DNA of 64,000 bases. Origin: Cristatella mucedo. Lineage: Eukaryota; Bryozoa; Phylactolaemata; Cristatellidae. The position numbers and the translations under genes were made by a program. The notes beneath the pieces are model-generated. The model was given only the letters and a program-made list of their open reading frames with translations, was not told the origin of the DNA and did not search any database. Location: positions 1,634,501-1,698,500 of the forward strand of contig WPIO01000066.1 in assembly GCA_009760855.2 (NCBI GenBank), written 5' to 3'. Below are positions 22,640-34,009 of this stretch, one piece after another; positions within the stretch are counted from its first letter, which is position 1, and each line of letters opens with the position of its first letter.

Positions 22640-24690
22640 GTAACGTAACGTAATGTATCTCAGTCTGTAACTCAACAAAGCCATAAAGACTATTTGTTGT
22701 TAAGCAGGAGAGTTTTTTGTAGCCCATTCACAGCCTAAGCGGCTTTCGGTATACATTTGGTAGCCAAAAGACTTCATCCCACGCAACAAAGAGAAAGTGG
22801 GACACATAGCAGAGTCGGGAGAGCAGTTGAGGTAGCGAGTATCATCGAAATAGCAGCTCAGGCCCGCTGGAAACAATGAGCCCGAGTCGGCAGCAGAAGA
22901 GTGGTTGCAGTTGCATAAGAATCGTGAAAGCGAGCTACAAAGTCTAGGACCTGCAGAGCTAAAGCTTTTGTCGCCAACGGTCTTTAAGCGGAAGAATGGA
23001 GCAGTAATTTATTATCCATACAGAGTCTGGGGGCACGAAGAGACTGAAACTGGTGCAGCAGTTCAGCTACGTAGAAAGGAGCCAAACCGTGGCGGGCCTT
23101 GTGAGTCAGCGTAAGAACTTAGCTCTGTATCCGTTGCTTAACCGCCCTCCATCCTAGCTCTTTTCCAAAGAGACACGTGGTCAAACCTATGGGACTTGAA
23201 AACTAGCCTTGCTGCCATAGTCATAGTCAGCTTTAGTGGCCTAGTTGCTTTCATTGGTAGCCCAGCCATTAGGGAATTACAATAATCCCGCTGAGACGGA
23301 ACCTCTGTATCTAATCCAGGCTTTCTAAGTATTGGTCTAACGATTGCCAATTTGAAGGATATGGGTACAACCCATTGTTCCAAAGAACCATTACAAATCT
23401 CGATTATGGCAGGGCTAAGTTGGTCTGCCAGTGAAGATCACAGGGATGATAGCATAGAGTCTTCAGGAGACGAGCTCTTTTTACAAGACCTTATTAGGGA
23501 GCCACATCGCAACCAGAGACCCTGGAAAACCTACTAAGAAAGGTCACAGGTCGAGGTTCCACAATTGTTTTACTCGGAGTGGGGCTTTATGGAGGCACAA
23601 ATGTGCACAGTTGTTGCAATGAATAAGGCTGAAAACGTTTCGGCTCTGTCGGTAATATCTGGGGGAGTCAGACTCTCAGCATTGGCCTGTAAACTGTTTA
23701 CTGTCTTATAAATATGTTTTGGTTCGACTGGCCAGAATTCATATTTCGAGTGAAAAAAGAAGCCATGGCTTTTTTAAGCTTCCGCGTGTAAAATCGAAGG
23801 AAGTCTTTGAAGTTGACTAGATCTGCATCAGACCTCAATTTTTAAAAACGACATTCGATCCTGCCCTTAACAAGGTGCATCTTTTGAAGTTTTTTGTAAA
23901 CCCAAAGGAATCTTCACGACTCCGTACCCGAATAGAATTAAGGGTAGCGAGGTTATCAAGAGAACTTTTGATTGTAATTTTCAGTGAGGGTGTACAGGCT
24001 GCCTGTCAAACCTGGATGCAGATCAAGAAGACCTGCATCACAAGCAGATTTCAAAAATACGTCTAGGTCATTACTTCTTAAGTTGCGTCGCTGGACAAGT
24101 TCAACATTACCCTTTACATGCAATGGAGCAGGAACAGTAAACGAGACAGAACAATGATCCGAGAGGCATCTTTAGTGATCACGAGATGTAGAATGCTGCC
24201 GCCAACGAGTATGGTATGATTAACGAGTTGGACCAAATCAAAAGTCTCCTGGCAGTCAAGAAATGAGCCAATCTGGTTGTTAATAGGGTTGTAAACATGA
24301 ATATTTAAGTCTCCAGCAATCAGTAACGGCTTGTCACACACAAATTTTAGCGAGGAAATCTAAAAACTCCTCTATAAACAAGTGTACACAGCCAGACAGA
24401 GGTTGGTATATCACCACAGATTGTTTTTGATGTGGACATGATCGCAACTGATTCAACGGATGGTCCATGCGATAAACTGTTCATTATATAGCCAGCCACC
24501 CCTCCACCAACTTGTTCAGAACCCGTGGACTGATAGAATGACAACCCAGGTCGGGTGGTCTCAGATATACAGCTACTGGAACAAGGTGTCATCCAAGTTT
24601 CGGTAAGCAGAAATCATCTAGGTTCTCCTTAACCACCTGATCGCGGACGATCAGCCCGAGTTGACATTTACTAGGCGGAATTTAAGAGGC
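22640..24690 (-). mobile_element. LINE family B with endonuclease, reverse transcriptase largely lost
   Basis: The left end has the TAACGTAATGTATCTCAGTC tail region and the terminal block. The carboxy end of ORF2 follows (22950-23280: AARLVFKSHRFDHVS, AGLPMKATRPLKL). At about 23285 it jumps directly to the region upstream of the reverse transcriptase (ACAGAGGTTCCG... side), so the catalytic core is missing. From 23880 to 24600 the minus strand encodes an APE-type endonuclease: LLIAGDLNIHVYNP carries the GDxNxH motif near 24270-24340, and SGSEQVGGGVAGYI lies near 24460-24520. Frames are broken in several places. It is the only family B copy here that shows the endonuclease. The element lies within an intron of gene 1 if the 38631-39065 exon belongs to that gene. 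Confidence 0.85.
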
Positions 24691-25200
24691 TATCCAAAAA
24701 CTGGGGTTTGAAGTGGTGAAGTGGTTTGCATTGCAGTCGGCATGTAGCCGGCCCGGCGGATGCGGGCCGAATTCGAATTTGAATTGGATGTTAGTAACGG
24801 CTACCGGTCGAAGTTTCACAACATGCTGAGGCACGGCAGGCGAGCTACTACCGCAAAGAGTACTATTCGGTACTTTAAGCTTACTGGTCGTGGGTTCGAC
24901 AGCCAAGCTGTTGATGGGGCGAACGCAGGATGCAGGAAGGTTCTCACCGACCAGCCGAAGAATGCCCACAGTGGGTATCGACAAATGGCGACATCGCACC
25001 TAATGCTAAGCAGGTCCCGTTGTGTGCAGCATATCCCAGGACAGCTAGCAGATATTTACAGTGAAGGTAGCAGGGGAACTCCTGAAGGTATCAGGGAGAT
25101 ATCGGGTAAAGGTGCACACCACGCAAGGAGACGCCCGAGGCGGCTCTCAAGCGCGAGGAGGAATGTAATGTACCTTAACCTATCGCTCTTCTAGTAGTAG
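24691..25200. other. Unassigned GC-richer segment
   Basis: It is GC-richer than its surroundings, holds a B-box-like GTGGGTTCGACAGCC near 24890, and is open in both directions (plus-strand frame 24760-25194). No domain is recognisable. It may be an unclassified repeat; GATATCGGG-type wording at 25085-25105 echoes 8205-8230. Confidence 0.3.
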
Positions 25201-25802
25201 ACTTAGGATAATCAGCAACTAATTCTAAGGCGAACATAAACACCAAGCTCTAGTTTTGCTAAAACTCTGCGTTCACGTTAACCTTTGTCGTCTTTCTGCC
25301 GCCGGAAAAACGGCTATCGACTGAAAAATTTGATTTCTTTCGAAGGTGGTAAATCATTCAGCTGTGGCACTTAAAAAAAGTCCTTATCAATTCAATTTCA
25401 TTTATCAATGGAACTTACTATTGCGATGCGGACATTTTTTTACATTACAAATTAGGAAAAGCCGTAACCTCTAATAGAGTCGGCTCATTTCAGGAAGCGG
25501 TCACTTTTACTTTATTTTCTGAAAGTGTAGAACTACGGTAATTTTACTAGTCAGCCAGAATGTGACCCAAAGCTGACATTTTTCGTCGGAGACTCGCTTT
25601 CGCTTTCTTCACTTTTCGTTTTTGATTTCGCTTTAAAAGGCTTCACGTTCAAGAGTCTAGCATTTCAGAAGGTTTTAACAGAGTTATGCATTCCCAATTA
25701 GCGCCATTTAAAGTGCAGAATGAGATGGCGAGACACTACGGCGTTAATGAATGAAAGATAAATAGTCAGTGCTTTGTCTAAATCCTATTATCGAATTCAC
25801 AG
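25201..25802. other. Unassigned intron sequence
   Basis: No exon or repeat recognised. Confidence 0.4.
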
Positions 25803-25985
25803 ATGATCCTCTCGACCGACGTCGCGGGTCGGGATCCCGCGGTGATATTGCGATACTGCGGTGATATTGCGATATTGCGGTGATATTGCAATATTGCGGT
25901 GATCGATCTTGTGGTGCGCGATCCTATATTGCCAGCTCGCAAGCAAGCGGTAGCAAAAGCCGGCTCTTTTGCAGCAATACAAGCG
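25803..25985 (+). mobile_element. SINE1, degraded, with internal 19-bp tandem repeat
   Basis: The SINE1 head (TCGCGGGTCGGGATCCCGCGG) and body (AGCTCGCAAGCAAGCGGTAG; CCGGCTCTTTTGCAGCAATA) are separated by 3.4 copies of a 19-base unit GCGGTGATATTGCGATACT at 25839-25903. Confidence 0.6.
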
Positions 25986-26088
25986 AGGCTTTCAAAACGG
26001 CGTATATGCCAAAGAGCTACGGCATGAGCATGGCCGTCTGTCGCGAGTTTTTTCATTGTCATACATAAAATGCTGATAATGCTCTTAC

Positions 26089-26325
26089 TAGGATTTAGAT
26101 TCTGAACCGTCGTCAAAAGCGGGTCTTCCCTATTCGCTTCTTCTCCTAAAAAAGGAAACTGTGGTTGAAGTAACACTATAGAAAGTTCAGTATAATCTGC
26201 TAAATGACTGGCAATAGCATTCACAATAGAAGGCTGATTCAAGCCAAAGGCCTCAAGTTTAATGTTTACACACCCATCCCCTCGACGCCCAGGTAGCTCA
26301 TATGCCTTAAATGAGAGACAATTAC
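26089..26325 (-). pseudogene. Candidate or decayed amino-terminal domain exon of gene 1
   Basis: The minus strand is open from about 26325 to a good donor, GTAAGA, beginning at 26088 in phase 1 (after AATCCTA). It reads LSFKAYELPGRRGDG, then CVNIKLEAFGLNQPSIVNAI, then ASHLADYTELSIVLLQP. This strand-helix-strand order resembles the last third of the 38631-39065 domain (GKFTLDF, then HLLKLVKLFEQ, then LTINIDVVV). The earlier two thirds of the domain are missing or frame-broken, and no convincing phase 1 acceptor is visible. I think it is either a short lineage-specific exon or a dead copy of the amino-terminal module. Confidence 0.35.
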
Positions 26326-27304
26326 ACGATCAAATGGCAGCGTAACAAAAATTAAAACTATAAAGATTGAATCCAGCCTTTACTATTAAAAACCTAAGAA
26401 ACGGCGAACTTTCAAACTATTAAGTGTCTTTCTATGACGAAAAGTGTGCAGCCAGACAATCATAGCCGTTTGAAACGTCGAAACCTTGTCGTAACATGCA
26501 CTGATTCGTTCACAAGTAAGCTAGGTAGGTGCATAGGATTAAAAATAAATGCTATCACGGATACAAACAAACGCATCTGAGCAAATGCATCACGATCAAA
26601 GACTTATATTATTCTAATTAAGTTCAGAATTTGTTCACACCACATAAGCGACTTACAGAATTTTTGTGTACACTTTGAAAATCCGATATGCATAAAGAAT
26701 TTAATTTAGTTCACTATAGGCTTGTCGAACTGAAAGTATCAGACTTTGAGTCGCTATGATGACTGACGGAAGAGCAATAATCTGGACTCAAGCTGCCTCA
26801 TTGGGCAACAGTTGCTGAGAATTAGGTGCTTCACTCTAGAGCCCTGAGTTAAGGTTAAAACTTTATTTCCCGCTGAGAGCGATTCAGATTACATTTAAGA
26901 ATTATTATTTATATGTGCAGATTTATTATAATACGTGTGCATATGCCTGCTTGTCATAGCTTGATGTATGTGCACATTTACTCTCATGTAAGGATGAGCC
27001 GCTGCTTAGCATGCATCTTTGTGATTACATTAATACTTGAAAATTTATTGTGCTTTGATAAAGATGTCGTTTACTTATGCGGCTTTAAAAAAAGACATAC
27101 TAGTATTTGCAATTACCTTTTAGGAACTCGCTCTTTTTGCGACTACCAGACAAAATCGATGCCAACTAGCAATTCAAACGTTTTTTAATCGCAAGGCTTG
27201 AATGTGCTCTTGAATGTGTCTATTTTGATTTAGTGTCACGTTTATAAAATTGTAAGGGATTAGCAATTTAAGTATTCTATTTTAAAACAATGTATCCTGC
27301 AGGA
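26326..27304. other. Unassigned intron sequence
   Basis: Nothing recognised. A 91-codon plus-strand frame at 26913-27188 shows no motif. Confidence 0.4.
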
Positions 27305-30300
27305 AAGTAATAATAATATGAAAACACTTGATAGAGCACCATCAGAGAACTCATTCTCTATCTAGGCGCTGTACATTTGCTGCAAAGGGAGACCCGATTG
27401 AATGGCAAGTAATACCATGCCTGATAAACAACATGAATAACACTGTGTGGTTGACATGCACAGGGTCAGCAAACAAGTGTGGTTAGTGGCAGCATGAACA
27501 GTGTCAGTACGCATAAGCACATGAAGGAAGAATCACAGGGACCCACTAAATGGTGTTCTAAATAGCTGTTTTCAAGTTCTTTTTAAATGTGGTCAAGTCA
27601 GGAGATGTTCTGAAGTAAGTCGGGAGTGAGTTCCAGGCTTTGGTAGCATACGAACTCAATGCGCGGTCTGAAAGGATTTGAGGTATGTAAGAGGTATTGA
27701 TAAACTGTTGGATTCCGAAAAGGGGGTGGTACGATGTTTGGCCTGGTGGGGGATTAGATCTGAGAGATGAGCTTTAGCCAAAGGATGAAGTGACCTATAT
27801 GTGAGCGACAAAACCTTAACGTCGATGCATTGCTTGAATGAGGGCCAGTGCAGGTCGGCGAGAAGTGGTGTGATGTGGTAACTTCAATCCTCACGATAGA
27901 CAAGCCTAGCTGCAGAGTTTTGCATCAGCTGTAATTGCCTGAATGCAAATGCCGGTAGGCTAGCAAGCAGTGAGTTACAGAACTCAAGACGGGATGTCAC
28001 GACTGCATGGACCAACCTAGATGTGGTATCCATTATCTAAACAAGCCTGAATTTTAGCCATGTTGCGAGGCTGAAAGTAGGCAGACTTGATTGTGGAGCT
28101 GATGCGGTCGTCTAAAGAAAGGTCACTTTGGAACACGAGACCTAGATTTCGAGTTGATTCAACAGGAGATATTCTGGCAGAGCCAATTTTGAGCGGTAGC
28201 CTTTCCAATTTCTGATCCAGATGAGCTTGCCCATAACTAGTAAGTTAGTTTTATCATCGTTAAGTTTTAGAAAATTTGCTGCCATCCATGTGCGTTGTCA
28301 TGAATACATGCAGCAAGTGAGGTGAGAGAATTCGAGGTGCTAAAAGGCTGGGAGGGATCAAAGCAAAGGTACAACTGAGTGTCATCCGCATAGAAGTGAA
28401 AGCCTAGATTGTGCTTAGCAAGCACACCATCAAGAGGGTGAGGATAAACCTGGAAAAGAACCAAGCACGAACCAAGCAACCACGAACCGAAGAACCGAGC
28501 ACGACCTAGCACGGAGCCCTGAGGTAACCCATTTCAGAGGTACCTCGAATGATCATTATCCATTCACGTCAATACTCTGGAGTCTCCCACTGACATAGGA
28601 CCTGAACCATTGCAGAGAGGGGCCAGTGAAGCACAGGCGGAATGAGAGGCGCTCTAGAAAAACTGTATGATCGATAGTATAAAAAGCTGCCAAAAGACCG
28701 AGAAAAGCTAGCAGAGACACTATCTACGTCTGCATTCCTAAGTAGGTCGTTGTAAACACTAAGAAATGCTGATTCTGTTGATTGATTAGCTCTAAAGCCA
28801 GAGTGAAACTAACTAGCAAGGTTTTAAGTTTCAATATATGTGTTCAGCTGGTCAACCACGAATCGTTCCCGTGTCGTACATAGGAATGGTAGAAGGGAGA
28901 CAGGACGGTAGTTGCTCAAGTTATCTTGATCCAGTCTCGCTTTCTTGAGAAGTGGCCTGACTACAGCTTTTTTGAAAGGTGCAGGGACATGACCTGAGGC
29001 TAATGACATAATAAGTATGTTATTTATGCACTGCAGCAGCAGATCAATGCAACATAGGAGCAAGACAGTGAGAATAGGATCCAGAGGACTTGTTGTCTTC
29101 TTCGCAAGGGATGTGAACTTCAGGACGAGATTACTAGTGACCTGCTTAAATGTACACATCGAGGTGAAGCCAGGAATTTTGGAACAGCATTCTAGGGGGA
29201 TGTTGTCTTCTCAGGGATGAACTCCTGATCTTGTGTATCTTCTGCACAAAGAATCAAGAGAAGCGATCGGCTAGATCGTGACAAGGATCATCAGGTAAGG
29301 AGCTAATCTCTGAGCGGTTGAGGAGATGGTTGATCGTCGACATCAGTGTTTTTGGATTGTGCATCTGTTATTAAACAATGTTTCTATAGAAGCTAGACTT
29401 GGCCTTTGCTAGGATCGATTGGTACAACATACAGTGGTCTTCATATGATCATTAGTTAAATGTCGGTGATAACCCATAGGCCGTCCCGGCGAGAGCGAAC
29501 AGTGCTCTTAGTTAGAGGTGCAAACTGGTCTAGCGTGTTAACTGGTGTCGTGTTGTAGCTATCTGCCAATAATTATAGATCGGACCGAGGACTGAGCTGC
29601 AGAGGCGAAGCAGATATCCTCGCTTATCCGATGTCAAGGGACTTGAGGTTTCACGATTCACAGGCTATGCTAAAGGAAGAGGTGGGCACACACTGTAGAT
29701 TGAATGAGATCTGCATGTGGTCAGATAAGCGGGATTTGGTAATAATTGGTGATGACAAGGTGCAGTTGTATGAGAAAATCCGGTCGAGTGTGTGACCCTT
29801 GATGTGAATAGGGCCGTGCACATGAGCCACAACAGACAGATTCAGTCAATGCACGAAATTCAGTGCTGAAGGCGTCAGATAGGTTACAAAGTGGACGTTA
29901 AGATCATGCCGAGCTGGGTCAGAACAGTGGCTAAGGTGCTCGCCCCAACCAAGGAATGGCTGAGGTCGTAGGCTCGAGCCCCAAGGCATATGTTAAGCGC
30001 CTGAATACAGATTAAGTTCTCTTGGGGCGCTAAACAAATAAATTATATATACTTGTATATATCCGTAATGAGGAAGGATCGATTTCTTGCACACAGAATC
30101 GAAATGAGATCGGAGAAATCTGAAATAAAGTAGGATTCGGTAACTGGTGGGCCATAGACTACTGCCACCATGGGTAGCTTTTTTTCTGGTTAGACCAACA
30201 CAATTTATTTAAAAGACAGCTTTGAGGGTACTGTGAATTGCTTGAAGTTGAATTTCGAGCGCACGTTACCAGCAACTCCACCTCCAGTTTTGATTGATAT

Positions 30301-30850
30301 TGGGTGTGAAAGAATAGGAAACCAGTTGGGGTAGCGTCTTTAATTTTCGGGTAGTTTATCGATTTTAGCTAAATTTCAGTTAGGTCAGGTGGGTCGAGAC
30401 CACATTCAAAAAATAGGTCGCTTATTACCAGACGTTCATTGCACATTGAATGCGAATTCAAAAGGCAAGCGTTAAGACTGGCCAATGGAGTTAAAACGGG
30501 CCCGATGACCTCTAAGTTACAGAGATTCACAGTGATGCATGTGGGGAGCGTGCTGAGCGGTTCGAGACAGTGGTGCTAGGAGCACCAAACGAGCGGGTAC
30601 TCAGCTTGCAGTTCCCGCCAAACGAGCGGCTTCTGGGCAGGCGTTTCGGGCCAACGCAGCGGCTCGGGGCGCTTTTCTTTCGTGGATGCATAGTTCGCGA
30701 ATCTTGGAAGTAGCATCATTATCTAAGAATGCATTCGATGTACGATGACGAAGCGATAACAGCTGCTGACGGTCATAACTAACATGCAGGTAACTAGCCA
30801 CCGGCGTAGCTAAGGCAGTCGCCGGCGTGAGAGACCCAGCAGCACGAAGC
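27305..30850 (-). mobile_element. LINE family A, longest copy: leader, endonuclease, reverse transcriptase and tail
   Basis: Reading right to left on the minus strand: a leader at 30801-30601 with SYDRQQLLSLRHRTSNAF and SKIRELCIHERKAPR, typical of the start of L2/CR1 ORF2; an APE endonuclease start near 30490-30370 (CNERLVISDLFFECGLDPPD then TEIWL); reverse transcriptase near 29000-28200 with NYRPVSLLPFL and FYADDTQLYLCFDPSQP; SARISPVESTRNLGLVFQSD downstream; then the carboxy end, untranslated region, tail hairpin and a short (AAT)n at 27308. A SINE2 (29911-30055) is inserted in the endonuclease region. Scattered stops and frameshifts show it is dead. At about 3.4 kb without the SINE, it is close to the usual length of an L2-like element. 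Confidence 0.88.
29911..30055 (+). mobile_element. SINE2 inserted in LINE A
   Basis: GAGCTGGGTCAGAACAGTGG head, GTAGGCTCGAGCCCC B-box region, AAGCGCCTGAATACAGATTA tail hairpin with GGGGCGCTAA, then AT-rich end. LINE endonuclease sequence continues on both sides. Confidence 0.85.
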
Positions 30851-31336
30851 GATAAGCGTTTAGATATCCATAGCCACGTTATTTCCTATGCACTACGGTC
30901 AAGGTAGGGTTAGAAGTTTGAAATAAAAATATTCGCCGCACTCTTTACATGATTCGATGAAATCCTGACTAATTTATCTGTATTATTTTTTCAAGAAGGC
31001 CAATGTTGTTGAGTTTTTCACAGCCGAACTTAGGCTAGCTCGTGGAAACAGGTCACGATCTTGTCGAAAAACATGGAATTGGGTACTGATCAATAATATT
31101 TACGTACATATATTGAGAGAGATTTTAGGATATATTTTATTTCCTTTCTAAGACTAGCGCACACTTTGTTTTTTAGTTTCTGCTTGGAGCGGCTTAGTTT
31201 CCATGTTGCATATGCCTAATTAATGTAAAGTAGGAAGTCTAAGAGTGTTAACAATTGTAGCAAATTAAAAATAGAGTATACATTATGAATTGGTAAATTC
31301 TCAGATAATTATGATACGGGACAAGCGGAGGCCGAA
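30851..31336. other. Unassigned intron sequence
   Basis: AT-rich, no exon or repeat recognised. Confidence 0.4.
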
Positions 31337-31720
31337 AGGATAGCTGTCCCATTCCTCCGCTTAAAGACAGTTGGCGACAGAAGCTTTAGTTCTGCAGGTC
31401 CGAGACTGTGGAACTCGCTTCCACAATTCTTACGCAACAACATCTACTCTCCAACTGCCGACTGTGGCACATCTTTTTCAGCGGTCCTGAACTGCTACTT
31501 CTATGCTACTCACTACCTCAACTGCTCTCCTGACTCTGCTATGCTTCCCACTTTCTCTTTGTTGCGTGAGACGAAGTCTGTTGGCTACCGAATGCGTACC
31601 GAAAGCCGCTTAGGCTGTGAGTGCGCTATACAAAACTCTCCTGCGTAACACCCACATGGTCTTAATGACTTGGTGGAGTTACTGACGGAGATACATTACA
31701 TATTACATTACATTACATTT
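31337..31720 (+). mobile_element. LINE family B, 3-prime end
   Basis: Carboxy end of ORF2 on the plus strand (CTTAAAGACAGTTGGCGACA; SFSSAGPRLWNSLPQFL-type coding), terminal block GCGTAACACCCACATGG, and tail GATACATTACAT...(CATTA)n ending near 31718. Confidence 0.88.
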
Positions 31721-31971
31721 CTTCTCATTAGCAGCATCGCGACAGGGAGACTAAGGCGGAAGTGGAAGTACGAAAATCCAAAAAGGTTATGTCATTGCTC
31801 GTTCGCTCCACTAACGTTGAAAAAATTTCTAATGAGGTTGCATGATGGCTCACTGCAGAAATCAAAAGTGTAAGTCGTTATCACAAGGAGATAATTTTCA
31901 TGGGAAGACTAGCGAAAGAGATGAGATCGCATGAAATTTCCCGATATTTTCATGGGCATAAGCTATCTATT
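31721..31971. other. Unassigned intron sequence
   Basis: Short spacer between two LINE B ends. Nothing recognised. Confidence 0.4.
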
Positions 31972-32255
31972 GTTTCTTACGCAACGGCAACCATTCTACT
32001 ACTGCCGACTATGGCTCGTCGTTTTCAGCGGTCCTGAGCTGCTACTTCCATGCTACTCACTACCTCAACTGCTCTCCTGACTCTGCTATGCCTCCCACTT
32101 TCTCTTTGTTGCGTTAGACGAAGTGTGTTGGCTACCAAGTGTGTAAGGAAAGCCGCGTAAGCTGTGAGTGAGCTATACAAAACTCTCCTGTGCCACACCC
32201 ACATGGTCTTTATAACTTTGTGGAGTTACTGACGGGGATACATTACATTATTGTA
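31972..32255 (+). mobile_element. LINE family B, 3-prime end
   Basis: TTCTTACGCAACGGCAACC through CTCACTACCTCAACTGCTCT to the terminal block and GATACATTACATTA. A 5-prime truncated copy under 300 bases. Confidence 0.85.
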
Positions 32256-32324
32256 ATTGCTATTCAGTTTTGCCGACGGCTTGTAAGTGTACCGCTTCTC
32301 CCACCCCCGAAGTCTGGGGAAATA

Positions 32325-32416
32325 CCTTACGAGATTAATCTCTCTCTTTGCAGCAAATGTGAAGCGCGTATAAATAGATTAAGTTCTCTGAGGGCGCTTT
32401 ATCAATGCATTATTAC
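32325..32416 (+). mobile_element. LINE family A, tail only
   Basis: TTTGCAGCAAATGTGAAGCG, then the tail hairpin and GCATTATTACTA. Confidence 0.8.
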
Positions 32417-32549
32417 TATGTGTGTCTCTATAGTGGTGCGTTAATAATTTGGGAGACAGACTATTTTAAATAGAGTGAAGCCTAGAATGCATAGATGGCA
32501 TGGCATGGCTTTCTCGTGTTAAGGAAACGAACTAGAACTGATAGAGTTC

Positions 32550-33059
32550 GTAGACGATAGCATCGTACCACCCGCTTCTCGGAATCCAACAGTCTAGAAA
32601 TACCTCATACAAACCTTAAATCCTTTGGAGACCGTGCATTTAGCTCGTATGCTCCCAAAGCCTGGAACTCCCTCCCGACCTGCGTCAAAACATCCCCTGA
32701 CCTGACCACATTTAAAAGGAACCTAAAAACACACCTATTTAGGACAGCATTCAGTGGGTCCCTGTGATTCGTCCTTGATGTGCTTATGCGTGCTGACACT
32801 GTGCATGCTGCCACTAACCACATTTGCATGCGGACCCTGTTGCATGTCACCCCTAACCATGTTACTCATCTCGTTTGTTTTTCAAGCATGATTTTACTTA
32901 CCATTCAATTGCATTTCACTTTACAGCAAATGTAAAGCGCCTAGAGAGAGAGATTGAGTTCTCTGAGGGCGCCTTATCAAGTGAATTATTATTATTATTA
33001 TTATTACTATATTATTATTACTATATTATTATTACTATATTATTATTATTATTACTATA
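32550..33059 (+). mobile_element. LINE family A, 3-prime end with long (TTA)n tail
   Basis: Starts at CATCGTACCACCCGCTTCTC, encodes NLKSFGDRAFSSYAPKAWNS-type carboxy end, then the untranslated region with GCAAATGTAAAGCGCC, the tail hairpin and an expanded (TTA/TTACTA)n tract at 32986-33059. Confidence 0.9.
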
Positions 33060-33133
33060 GACGTTTAAGATGAGAAGAACAATAGTGCATGCCTTAAATA
33101 CTGACCTTTATTTATTATATTTATTTATTATAT

Positions 33134-33760
33134 TTATTTTGCCTTAAATGCTGACTTTACGTAGAACTTGCGATACTCTGGAAGCACTTTTAATAATCGG
33201 CCGGAGCTGAGATATGCATGCAATTGTTCTTGATCACCGATTGGTAAATGTGACCTCTGTCTAGGTAGCCTATCGTGTGAGAGTCCTTTTTGACAAGAGA
33301 TGCAGCCGTAAAGAGCTATTATGCTTCGCATGCTTCTAAATTTTTTCTGATGAGCATTATTCTTAACCTCGAGTGTTTTACGTTTGAAAGCCGATTCCTC
33401 CTGAAATAACCGTCATCTTAGAAACAACTCTTAGGCTTTGAATAATGTCTGTGTGCAATGTTCTGGGATGATCCCGTATACTTTGAACGAGCGTGAATGC
33501 AATGAGGTAGTTTTCTTGCTCGTGTATGTCAACAAACTTCGTGAGGCTGCCATTATTCTCTGGGTGCCACGTTGGCACTTCTGGAATGCAAAATCTTTGG
33601 CCTTCTTCCTACGAGTTCCGGTAGCCTTAGTGGTTCACCAAATTTTCATGACTACCAGTGGTCATATATTCATGAGAAACGCAGGACGCTGTCGGTCATA
33701 CCAGAAGTACTGTGGGACGGAATTTAGGAGAAATGAGACTCGATTTTAAAGGCAATGCCA
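33134..33760 (-). pseudogene. Possible decayed coding sequence, unidentified
   Basis: Two minus-strand frames look protein-like: EVPTWHPENNGSLTKFVDIH...EQENYLIAF (33600-33378) and RLPRQRSHLPIGDQEQLHAY...PEYRKFYVKSAF (33331-33134), in different frames with stops between. No family recognised. It could be a dead DNA transposon or a processed pseudogene. I see no terminal repeats or poly(A). Confidence 0.25.
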
Positions 33761-33887
33761 GTATTGCACCCTATAAATTACTTTTTAAGTTCTGCCTGAA
33801 ATACTTCGGCAAAGTCTGCTCCGTCTTGGGTTAAATAAACTGGTGGCTTTCTCGTTTGAGATCACTTCAGATATCTATGGAGACATA

Positions 33888-34003
33888 TTAATAATAATAA
33901 TAATGCACTTGATAAATCGCCCTCAGAGAACTTAATCTCTTTCTAGGCGCTTTACATTTGCTGCAAAGTGAAATGCAATTGAATGGTAAGTAAAATCATG
34001 CCT
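33888..34003 (-). mobile_element. LINE family A, tail fragment
   Basis: (AATAAT)n tail then GCACTTGATAAATCGCCCTC and the end of the untranslated region to GTAAGTAAAATCATGC. It abuts an oppositely oriented LINE A at 34010. Confidence 0.85.
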
Positions 34004-34009
34004 GTGATC

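Noticed and set aside
24760-25194. 144-codon plus-strand frame in a GC-richer segment
   Set aside because: Open on both strands, no recognisable domain; kept only as an unassigned segment.
25839-25903. CRISPR-like short repeats
   Set aside because: Units are directly abutting with no spacers; it is a small tandem repeat in a SINE.
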